Shown here in pieces: positions 47,990 to 57,283 of a stretch of 64,000 nt of DNA; position 1 is the first letter of the stretch, and every line of letters starts with the position of its first letter. Made by a program: the position numbers and the translations under genes. This DNA is from Ailanthus altissimus (taxonomy: Eukaryota > Streptophyta > Magnoliopsida > Sapindales > Simaroubaceae). The notes below the pieces were generated by a model. It did no database searches. It worked only from the letters and a program-made list of their open reading frames with translations, and was not told where the DNA came from. The stretch is from contig OX327696.1 of the NCBI GenBank assembly GCA_946807835.1, positions 3,546,501-3,610,500 of the forward strand, given 5' to 3'.

Positions 47990-48560
47990 CCAAACACACT
48001 ATTTTTTACCCCGTTTTGCCCCTCACACAAAACATTTGGAAATTTTTTTGAAACTTCATTTTTCTCTAAAATAACCTCTAAAATTCACACAATCTGTTTG
48101 GAAACTTCTAGATCAACTTCAAAACCACCATATTTTGAAGATTAAAAGTAAAAGAACCAATTCTAGAGTTAAAAAAAAAAATTGAAAATAGACAGAAATT
48201 AGTCAGCTTTGAATATAATGTATTTTTGTTGTGTTTTTATAATTTTATTAGTATAAATATTTAAATTTAGTGTTAAGAATGTGAAATAATAGTTGGCAAT
48301 GGTTGTAAATCGTTATAAATGGTGAAAGAGGAGACAAAATAATTGAAAATGGCCGATTTTTGCTAAAAGCTGCGTCTTACCCGTGGACCACGCGTAAGAC
48401 GCATAGCGCACATGCTACTCTAATCTCCTACTTGCTTTCGATTTTCTGTTTTTGACCATTTCTTATCCATTCAATACATCCTTGATCTCGTGTTGACACT
48501 TCATTATTCTTCAACTCAAAATCATGCTCACACATAATTTTGAATTACTAAATTCTAATA
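47990..48560. repeat. Repeat K, longest copy
   Basis: Defined by comparison with other K copies in the window (41205, 43403, 48940, 62800, 63785). Its right part reads, in reverse complement, like the start of the copia C LTR (TGTTAGAATTTAG..., catgattttgagttg-like), so K is probably the LTR of a related minus-strand element. All copies share the same sequence to the right (ttaaattacacaggtacc, tagtgagacaa), which would be that element's internal tail. Confidence 0.6.
48371..48403. repeat. 33-bp near-perfect palindrome inside repeat K
   Basis: TGCGTCTTAC and GTAAGACGCA are perfect inverted partners and enclose CGTGG and CCACG, also partners, around a single central base; only one position on each side fails to pair. 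The equivalent place in the K copy at 48945 is present but decayed. Confidence 0.8.
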
Positions 48561-48925
48561 GTTTAAATTACACAGGTACCTATTTTAGTGAGACAAGTCT
48601 TTCAAATTAATTTTTGTTTTTACTTGTTTTGTCTCTAATTAAAAGTGAAAATTATGGACATCAATTTTCAAAATACTTGGACATAAAAAATAAAAAATTG
48701 ATTAACCATAATCAAGATGGAGCTCTTGTTTGTGCCTTACTATACCGAAAGATCAAATGAACTTTAAAACAAAGTTTGTTAAAATATAATTTACAATCTT
48801 AAATAAAACCTAACTATTTAATGGAGTCAATAATTTAGGAGAATTATTGGAGTCAATAATTGAACTAACTATTGAAACAAAAATCTATCGGTAGTTGCAA
48901 ACACGTGTCAGTCGTTGAAGACAGT
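48561..48925 (+). repeat. Upstream copy of a duplicated promoter-distal segment
   Basis: Almost identical to 49362-49735, the segment just upstream of the TATA box of carboxylesterase 2. It includes a G-box (48902-48907) but stops at ttgttga, immediately before where the TATA box would be, and runs into repeat K sequence. The part from about 48780 also matches 35225-35395 upstream of carboxylesterase 1. Confidence 0.8.
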
Positions 48926-48939
48926 TGTTGACTTTTTTG

Positions 48940-49361
48940 AAAGCTGTGTCTTACCTGTGAACCATATCCAATGCGTGTACCACGAGCAGGACGCAAAGTG
49001 CACACGCTACGCATCTCTTGTTGATGCGTTGATGCTTATGATGGTTTACAAAAGTTTATATACTTTTCAAAACATCACTAAAAATCCTATTACTTGTTGA
49101 AATAGGAGTCCACATGTTGTTAAAGTATAAAACTTACTTGAACTCATTAAAGCGCGTTAAAAATAGAATTTTTTTTCAAAAATTGGTGCCTAAGCTTCTA
49201 CACTCACTCTAATCTCTTACTCACTTTCGATTTTCTGTTTTCGACCATTTTGTATCCATTTAATGCGTCTTTGATCTCGTGTCGACTCTTCATTAATTTA
49301 TAACTCAAAATTGTGTACTCAAAATCATGTTCAAACATAATTTTGAATTACCAAATTTTAA
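48940..49361. repeat. Repeat K, copy between the two promoter segments
   Basis: Contains gctgtgtcttacc, gcctaagcttctacactcac, tttcgattttctg and ends near ccaaattttaacc, parallel to the copies at 48365-48560 and 62800-63211. Together with the flanking promoter segments it forms a tandem arrangement K-promoter-K-promoter. Confidence 0.65.
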
Positions 49362-49705
49362 CCGTTTAAATTACATAGGTACCTACTTTAGTGAGACAAG
49401 TCTTTCAAATTAATTTTTTTTATACTTGTTTTGTGTCTAATAAAAAGTGAAAATTATGGACATCAATTTTCAAAATACTTGGACATAAAATAAAATAAAA
49501 TTTTGATTAACCCTAATCAAGATGGAGCTCTTGTTGTGCCCTACTGTACCGAAAGGTCAAATGAACTTTAAAAAAAAGTTTGTTAAAATATAATTTGCAA
49601 TCTTAAATAAAACCTAACTATTTAATGGAGTCAATAATTTAGGAGAATTATTAGAGTCAATAATTGAACTAACTATTGAAACAAAAATTTATCGGTAGTT
49701 GCAAA

Positions 49706-49711
49706 CACGTG
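49706..49711 (+). promoter_or_regulatory. G-box in the promoter of carboxylesterase 2
   Basis: CACGTG in acacgtgtcagtc, conserved with the first gene in sequence and distance to the TATA box. A second copy of this site lies 0.8 kb upstream at 48902. Confidence 0.6.
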
Positions 49712-49738
49712 TCAGTCATTGAAGTCAGTTGTTGAGTC

Positions 49739-49745
49739 TATAAAT
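49739..49745 (+). promoter_or_regulatory. TATA box of carboxylesterase 2
   Basis: TATAAAT within gagtctataaatacgaa; the following 270 bp to the ATG match the first gene closely, so the leader is conserved too. Confidence 0.6.
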
Positions 49746-50018
49746 ACGAACCCCTTGAGTACATACATTGTAACAAAGCCAAGCAAAGTGTAAATCGTTT
49801 GTTTGCTGAGTCTCTACTCGTAAAATATCATTTAGCTCCAACCCTAACTTAGTCTTGATTTAAAATCTCCCAAACACTTTCACTACTTATAAAATAGTGC
49901 ATAAATATTTTAACAATTTAATATATAACCTGCTCCAACAAAAATCTGAGTTTGTGGTTTTTGGTTGCTTATATCTGTCAAGAAGTGAGGAAGGAAGATA
50001 ATCAGTTGATCATTTTAC

Positions 50019-51035
50019 ATGGAATCTTCCCCATCCAAGTTCAGTATTAAATTGTCTCATTCAACGGCAGCCAATGATCCTTACAAACACCTTGGGGTCG
50101 CTCTCAACGCAGACGGCACCATCACCCGCCACCGCCATTTTCCAAACATTGAAGCCACGCCTGATCCAGTGGATGGCGTTGAAGTTCTCTCAAAAGATGT
50201 CCCCATCAACCAAGGAAACGTCAACTGGGTCCGTATATTCCTTCTCCGTCAAGCACTTGATTCTTCCTCTTGCACCAAGCTCCCTCTCATGGTTCACTTC
50301 CACGGTGGAGGATTCATTTTTTGCAGTGTAGCCACAAATTTCTCGCACGAACTATGCTTCAGTATTGCACTCGAACTCCCTGCTGTGGTAGTGTCGGTGG
50401 AATACAGGCTTGCCCCTGAGCATCGTCTGCCGGCTGCTTACGATGATGCCATGGAAGCCTTGCACTGGATCAAGACAACTCGAGAAGAATGGGTGCAAAA
50501 ATATGCCGATTTATCTCGCTGTTTCTTAATAGGCGAAAGCGCAGGTGGCAACATTGTCTACCATGCAGGATTACGTGCAGTCACGCAAGTTGAGAGTTTG
50601 TTACCATTAAAGATCAGAGGATTGAGCTTGCTCATCCCTGGCTTTTGGGGGGTCAAGAGAACCGAGTCGGAGTTGAGGTTGGCGAATGATGGCATGTTAC
50701 CAACAAAAGTTGCTGATTTGATATGGGAGTTGTCATTACCACTGGGGGCCGGTTTTGATCATGAGTATTGCAATCCATTGGTGACAGGTGACTCCGAGCT
50801 CTTAGACCGAATGAGGTTGCTAGGGTGGAAGGTAATGATCACCGGCACAAATGGGGATCCAATGATTGATCGTCAGATTGAACTGGCTAAGATCCTGGAG
50901 CAAAAGGGTCTGCAAGTAGCGAGTTATTTTGATGTGGAAGGTCCTCACTCTGTGGAACTCCACGATCCTCCTAAGCGTAAGGCCTTGGTAGTTCGCATTA
51001 AGGATTTTGTTTTGTCTTCTACGTTTACAAATTAA
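50019..51035 (+). CDS. Plant carboxylesterase 2 (alpha/beta hydrolase, CXE/HSL type)
   Basis: 338 codons with no intron; an in-frame TGA 12 bases before the ATG fixes the start, as in the first gene. By hand alignment it differs from carboxylesterase 1 at 20 residues (94% identity), mostly in the N-terminal two thirds; residues 279-338 are identical. HGGGF (95-99), GESAGG with Ser174, Asp280 and His310 are all kept, so it should be active. Changes near the active site and lid region (A180V, F188V, S244A) could shift substrate preference, but this is conjecture. Several changes alter charge (E11K, A45E, N161K, N230K, K260E). The role is expected to be ester hydrolysis in the cytosol. Its upstream region is more rearranged than that of the first gene, so expression may differ. 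Confidence 0.95.
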   Translation: MESSPSKFSIKLSHSTAANDPYKHLGVALNADGTITRHRHFPNIEATPDPVDGVEVLSKDVPINQGNVNWVRIFLLRQALDSSSCTKLPLMVHFHGGGFIFCSVATNFSHELCFSIALELPAVVVSVEYRLAPEHRLPAAYDDAMEALHWIKTTREEWVQKYADLSRCFLIGESAGGNIVYHAGLRAVTQVESLLPLKIRGLSLLIPGFWGVKRTESELRLANDGMLPTKVADLIWELSLPLGAGFDHEYCNPLVTGDSELLDRMRLLGWKVMITGTNGDPMIDRQIELAKILEQKGLQVASYFDVEGPHSVELHDPPKRKALVVRIKDFVLSSTFTN

Positions 51036-51309
51036 ACAAAATGAATATTTCAATTTGTATGACGAATAATGTGACCTTATTACGTAATGTCACTTGATAA
51101 TAATCTTATCAGGAGTTTGCCACTTCCACCTACTGTTTTTTTTAAATATTCTCAAACATTTCTGCTAAGGTGATGACCAATTACATCCAATTAAATCCAA
51201 TAAAGCAATCTCTACTATTAGAAACAAACAACCAAAAAAAAAAAAGGAAAGCAGTGATCCACAACGACCCACCAAAGCAATACTTTGTTGTAATACCCAA
51301 CAAAGCAAT
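51036..51309. other. Downstream flank of carboxylesterase 2
   Basis: The first ~110 bp match the flank of carboxylesterase 1. Then tctcaaacatttctgctaag and attaaatcca match 37515-37560 and also 55890-55930, so about 0.7 kb present after the first gene is absent here. Ends at the inverted-repeat element at 51310. Confidence 0.65.
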
Positions 51310-54300
51310 GGGAAATGATCCTAAATAGCCTTTTTTGGCTGAAAATTCTTTTAGCCCTTCATTTTAATTTTTTGTAGCCGAATTAAATGACATTAGGATA
51401 AAAATATTTTTTCGCTATTTTTACTGTGGCTGCTACTGTGTACAATACTCCGATACATTGTGCAGTATCTATTTTTAAGAAATATTACTGCTACAGTAAC
51501 CAAACTTTTGTATTCTTTTATTTCTAATTAAATAAAATAAATTTAAATTTAAATAATATAAAATTTTAAATAAATAATGTAAATTATCATATATAATAAA
51601 ATAAATTAAGAAATCACAATGTAATATTGTCAAAATACCATTACACTAAAGTTTATGGTATGATAGCACTATTGCGCTATTATAAAAACATGATAGACAT
51701 GTCATGTTAATACAAGAACGCGATAAACAATATAGTATCATCACGTAACGCAATAAAAATCATCCTGCAGCACAATAAAAATATCACGCCTAAATTAATA
51801 ATACAAAAAAGCCGTGCTCATACTGTTCACTATACATAATAAAAATAAATACAAACTAAAATTTAGGTAAATATAAATAGAATTTTCAATAATAATATAA
51901 TTTAATTATACTATACATAATAAATAAATATTATAAATAATAAAATAAATTATTTATTTTATTATAGAAAAAATTTATAATAAATAATTATAAAATAAAA
52001 ATTGTATTAAATAAAATTAAAATTAAAATAAATATAAAAAGGGGGCAAGTTGCCCCCTCTGCCCCATTATGGGGGATAAAATTGACCACAGAATGGGGAC
52101 ATAAGTTTTATTGCCCTGGGGCGATCAAACTTATCGCTGCCACTAGGCGATAAAATTTATTGCCTCAGCACAATATATTTTATTGCACAATGCAGAATAT
52201 TTTTTAATATTATCGCGTGGATGCGATATTTGTGTATTGTGACAAAACCTGACCCAAAATCCTACAACGTAGATTTAGGTAGGTCTTATCGGGCACTCCA
52301 ACAGAACGTTTCCTAAAGTTCGTTATTAATTTCAAAAATTTTCATGAGATGAACTCTAAAATTTCTCTTAATTTCCTTTTAGATATATTCTTATAAACAC
52401 GAAAATTTTATTTTTTTTCTAAAATTCCTCGATTAAAATGAATAGAGTTTCCCCTTTTTTTCAAAAAATTTATATTTCATAAACCTGCAAAAAATAAACT
52501 TCAAATATTTCTTACATCTCTTAACTGTAAATGGGACCTCCTGTCCTTACCCAAGTCAATCAACACATGCATTTTTGATCATACTCCAACAGACATTCAT
52601 AGTAGGAAAACCAACCACTTCAAAAAGGCATAAATATATATATCTTAGTTCCAAAATCTATTATTCATGCTATACAACACAAAACTAAATATGATACATG
52701 TATATGCACCAAATGTATACATATAACTTTGTACATGCACAGGAGATCGTCATAGGGCTGGCCCACTACTGATCTACAGGAGAAATCGTAGGTTGAACGC
52801 TGCTGGCTGTACTTGAAAAAAAAAAGAAATATAAACACCAAAAATAAAGGGTGAGTTGATAAACTCAATGAGTGGGTGTGAAATCTGAATAATTGTAAAA
52901 ACATACTGAAAATTCTAAAAAGTACTGAGAACTGTTCTTAATCGTTTCTAAATCTCGAATACTAGTAAAACTCTACCGAGAGATTTTTTTTATTTAAAAT
53001 TTTTAAAACTTAATAGGCTACTGCTGAAATCTGTAAACATTATTAACAAACATTTTCATTTTCTAAGAAAACAACTACATGTGTCATACAATTGTCTAAA
53101 ACTTCCGCTCAGTTTTAGTCTGTCTAGAAAGCATCAATGGCTACCCTAATGCTGGACCTACTCGACGACGTAGTCAACAAAATGAGTCGGTTACAGGGTC
53201 TCCGCTAGCAATAACCACTGTGACCAATCTAATAAATTGATAGATCTGAGACATCTCACTGTCTATGTGACGGAATATAGATTGTAGACATATAGAGACA
53301 ACACCCCGTAACATAAACGACTCACAGACTCGACTCCCCGGAGTTAGCAGTACTCAACCTAACTGATTGACCTACCCACGCATACGGGGTGTACCGACCG
53401 GGTCTATACTAACCCCACAGGGATCTAAATCTGATAGCTGATAATTGATAAATAGGGTACCACTGACCTTTGAAAACTAATAATATTCTAAAAACTATTT
53501 CTTACTATTGAAAAATAAATCTCTAAACTGTAGAAAATATCAAATAAAATATCACTATACTTTTCTTAATTCTTAAAAATCACGTAACTTGAGTAAATTA
53601 CTTGAAACAGTAACATTTAAATAAGAAAGCACATAAATACTAATAATTTAAAATAAAATACATTTGATTTCTTTTAATCGCTTTCCCACTCACCAACTGT
53701 CCTTCGCTAAAATTTCTTTTCCTGGCTTGTCCTTTCACCGATATCGCCCTTCGGCACCTACAAAGCATAAATTACTCTTTAGCCCCCCTTAAAATGGTAA
53801 AATTATTAAAATACCCCTAGTACACATTTTCAGTCATCACCCAAAATTCCTTTCTAAATTTATAATCTTCCCCCAACAATCTCAATTTATTGCAACTACT
53901 TTTTTTTTTTCAAAGGGGTCCATAATCCCTTATAATTTTATTTGGATATAATTACCCCTAATCTTTATCATAAATAACCATTATGTCCCATATCCTAACT
54001 TTGATTTTCACCCATCAAAACTCATCTTAAAGGTCCTATAATTCATTCTCAACCCTCAATTTTAGTTAATTGCACTTGTACCACTAAAACCTCTAAAATG
54101 GCCAAAATGACCCAAATGAATTTTTACCAATTTTCAATTTTCTTCTTATCTATGGTCTTATCTACTCCCTAAATTTATTCTAATGCCCTAAATTTATTTA
54201 ATTGAAGTCCAATTATACAAAAATCCTAATTTACTATTCTAGGGTTTGGAATTCTCACTTTTTAAGCAAATTTACCCTTAATCCACCATTGAATCTTACT

Positions 54301-55648
54301 TAGGCACTTGAAAACAACTTGAATTTGGTGTGGATTTCTTAATTTGGCTTAGAAACTCTATGGGTATTACTGTTCATCTCCTTCCCCTCTTCATTTTCAA
54401 AATTCTCTCTCTCTCTCTCTCTTTGTTTTCTTTTTTTTTTTTCTTTTTTCTTAATAATTCTTGAAAAAAAAACACTTGGCCTTTATATATAAACCAAAAA
54501 ATTACATAATGGCTCTCCAAGACATGCCTAATTGCCATTTAGTCCTCCAATTAAAAAGCCTTTGATTGGTGACCAATAATTTAATAATTATTACTAATAA
54601 CTAATAAAATATAATATAATAGACTAATATATGCAATAATCCCAATTTGATTGGTCCATATGTCTTAAAATACACATACTTATCCAAAAACAAATAGCTT
54701 GCTTAGAGTGTGATGTTTATAACAAAAATTATTGGCACAAATATTAAATTTTTACTACTTAGTGAACCAAAAAATTTTAAAAATATTCAGTGAGCATTCA
54801 ACGCCCAAATTGACTATGAAATTTCCCAATTGGGTCTATTATGGCTCACGTAAACACTTAAAAAAATGTTCCAAGAAGGGTTAAAATTTGAAACTTCTAT
54901 GGTTCCCTAATTGTCAAATACCAAAATTTTAGGTATCTAACTATTCATGAAAAATGGGCATTACATATTGTGAGCGTGATATTTGTACTATTTATTCATG
55001 CTGGTGCAATATTTTATATTATTTATCGCATGGCACAATATATCAATGTTATTTATCGCGCTGGAACAATAATATTTGTGTATTTTTTTTATTAGTGAGT
55101 GAGATATTTTTTATTGCACCACTCCAATATTTACACGATATTTTTTCACGCCAACAACTTGAATGCAATATTTTTTTATTGCCTTGAAACGAAATTTATT
55201 TTTCACCACTAACTTGGGGGCGTAATTTGTGCATGACATTTTTTTCGTGCCACACCAATATGAGGGAGATATTTTTTTTCAAGCCACCAAGTTGGGTGTG
55301 ATAGTGTTACACACAAAATAACTTAATGTGATAATATTTTAATTTATTTTTATTGTTTATAGTATGATTAATTTATATTATTCAATTAAATTTAAAATTA
55401 ATTTTATTTGATTATAAATAAAATAAATATGTAAATAAAATAATATAATAAAAAATTATTCACTGTAGCAGCCTTTTTATTATAATAAATACTGCACAAT
55501 ACATCGGGTATTGTATACTATGGTAGGTATTGTAAATAGCCAAAGATATTTTTGCCCAGTTGTCATTTATTCGACAATAAAAGATTAAAAATAAAACAAG
55601 AGCTTAAAAGAATTTTCAGAAAAAAAGACTATTTAGAATCATTTCCCC
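51310..55648. mobile_element. DNA-transposon-like element with ~200-bp terminal inverted repeats
   Basis: The left end (gggaaatgatcctaaatagc...) and the reverse complement of the right end (ggggaaatgattctaaatag...) stay alignable for about 200 bp, including ctgaaaattctttta, tattgtgcagtatttatt-like and ggctgctac blocks. Flanks caaagcaat and caaacaatt may be a decayed 9-bp duplication. Without the solo LTR nested inside, it is about 1.6 kb, AT-rich, with a repeated gcgataaaatttattg / tttatcgcgctggcacaata theme and no transposase frame. Long inverted repeats and 9-bp duplication would suggest a Mutator-like non-autonomous element. Confidence 0.65.
52238..54965 (-). repeat. 2.7-kb solo LTR of a Del/Tekay-type gypsy element, minus strand
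   Basis: On the minus strand it starts TGTAATGCCC, a start common for this LTR type, and ends TTTTGTCACA. No internal region is attached, so it is a solo LTR. Its last 500 bp are the inverted match of 40360-40867. It lies inside the inverted-repeat element 51310-55648. Contains ct-repeat (about 54405-54421). No matching 5-bp duplication could be seen because flanks are themselves repetitive. Confidence 0.78.
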
Positions 55649-56448
55649 CAAACAATTCGAATCTTAAAAAGAGAAAAAGAAGGCCATGGATTTCATGTGT
55701 ACTCTACCAGAAACTTTAAAGGTTTCTGCTTTGTATAAACATAATTTTTTTTTATACAATCATAAACGTTTTTTTCTAGAAGGCATGGTTTTTTCTAAAT
55801 TGGATTGTTCAAATGTAATAAGAGTTTGTTGACGCTCAGTGATGTAATTTGATGGTTTCTTGGATGTAAAATTGAAACGAGGGTTGTGAAAATCAAACAT
55901 TTCTGCTAAGATCACGAACAATTAAATCCAATTCGAACTTTTTTTTAAAGGTTTCTTTATGGTAAAGCCAATATATTAAGGATTTTCTTGCTATGTATTA
56001 TTTCCCTAAGAGTCGTTAATAATGGAATAACCATTAAAACATCAATTTGTCGCTTTGAAAACATTTTCCATCGGATTTGGACAGAATAATCATATCTAAC
56101 AGCTGGCAAATGTACCAACCACGCCCATTTACTTCAAACCAAAAAAAATATATAAGTTGTTAGAAATTTTTTTTAACACTGATATTGCATCGGACATTAA
56201 TTATATAATAACACACATTTGCATAACGGATATTAACTATACAACAATATAGTAATTGACATTATACATCATTTATATATATTTGGACACACACTTTCAC
56301 AATAGGAGAAGCTTACTGTATAAAAATAATGCCATAAAAAAAAGCCCTCTTAAAAACAAGAAAATATTTACACTATCCCAATCTTTACAAGAGCTCAATT
56401 CCTTAATCAAAATAAAAATAAAAATACAAATTTTACCGCTAAGATAAG
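55649..56448. other. Non-coding; second copy of carboxylesterase downstream flank
   Basis: 55672-55960 repeats blocks that follow carboxylesterase 1 at 36840-37010 and 37510-37570 (tcatgtgtactctacc, gtttctgctttgtataaa, ggattgttcaaatgtaata, tctgctaagatcacgaacaa). No remnant of a gene is attached. 55961-56448 contains nothing recognised. Confidence 0.6.
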
Positions 56449-57212
56449 TGTTAAAGCGGAAGCACACAAACAAGTTAAACAATTCACCAAAGTAATATAA
56501 TAATGCAGAACAAGTTATTAAGAAATAAAAGAGAGAAAGAGTAGAAGAAGAATACACAAAGAATTACGTAGTTCGACAATTTGCCTACGTCCACGGCGGA
56601 TCAAGATCATACTCTTCTCTTATTATGAATCACAAGGCAACCACAAAACATGCCTATTACAAGAAAGATCACAAAGAAAACTCTCTCTTACTCTCTAAGA
56701 ATTTTCTCTCACAAAGAACCACTAAGAATAATCACTAAGATTATTGTTGATCACCAAGATCTCTCTAAGATCACAAAGATCTCACTAACTTGATCACAAA
56801 GATTGTCAAGATGTGTTTACAAGCCAATTGATAGCCTTTATATAGGCTTTGGGACATCCTAGGTATTCCCTATACGTGTGGGAGTCGTATTAGGGAGTCC
56901 TAGAGCAAGTGGGAGACAAAATTAGGAAGTTTCCTAATTTTGGGATACTGTTCCCGCGTCCAGCGCTGCAGCGCTGGGATCTCGTCGCTCCAGCGCTGGC
57001 ATGCTTCTGCTGAGCGTTGCGACGCTGGCTTCCTGGCACTGAGTGTTCTGTTCTGGCGTCGCGACGCCCACTTTTGGTCGCTGTGGCGCTGGTCGCATGG
57101 TGCGCCTTCTCGTTTTTCGCCTCCTTCCGCGTCTGTCTTCGATCCGTGTGCACCCTACACACTTGGCTTGATCCCCAAATCATATTCCAATGATTTTTAA
57201 TCAATATTCTCA
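56449..57212 (-). repeat. 3' LTR of copia M
   Basis: Reads TGTTAAAGCGGAAG... on the plus strand and ends ATATTCTCA; on the element's strand it begins TGAGAATATTG. Contains a GC-rich block at 56955-57090 (cagcgctgcagcgctggg and relatives). Confidence 0.92.
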
Positions 57213-57283
57213 TAAATCCCCTCCTTGATTCAAAATCTTTCACAAAGTAAATCGATCTCTCATTTCCGCATCTTCGGTCACCC
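57213..57283 (-). other. Polypurine tract and 3' tail of copia M
   Basis: On the element's strand gaatcaaggaggggattta directly precedes the 3' LTR, the expected priming site for plus-strand DNA synthesis. Confidence 0.8.

Noticed and set aside
52665..52904. 79-codon minus-strand frame with a hydrophobic stretch
   Set aside because: It lies inside the Del/Tekay-type LTR, which is non-coding.
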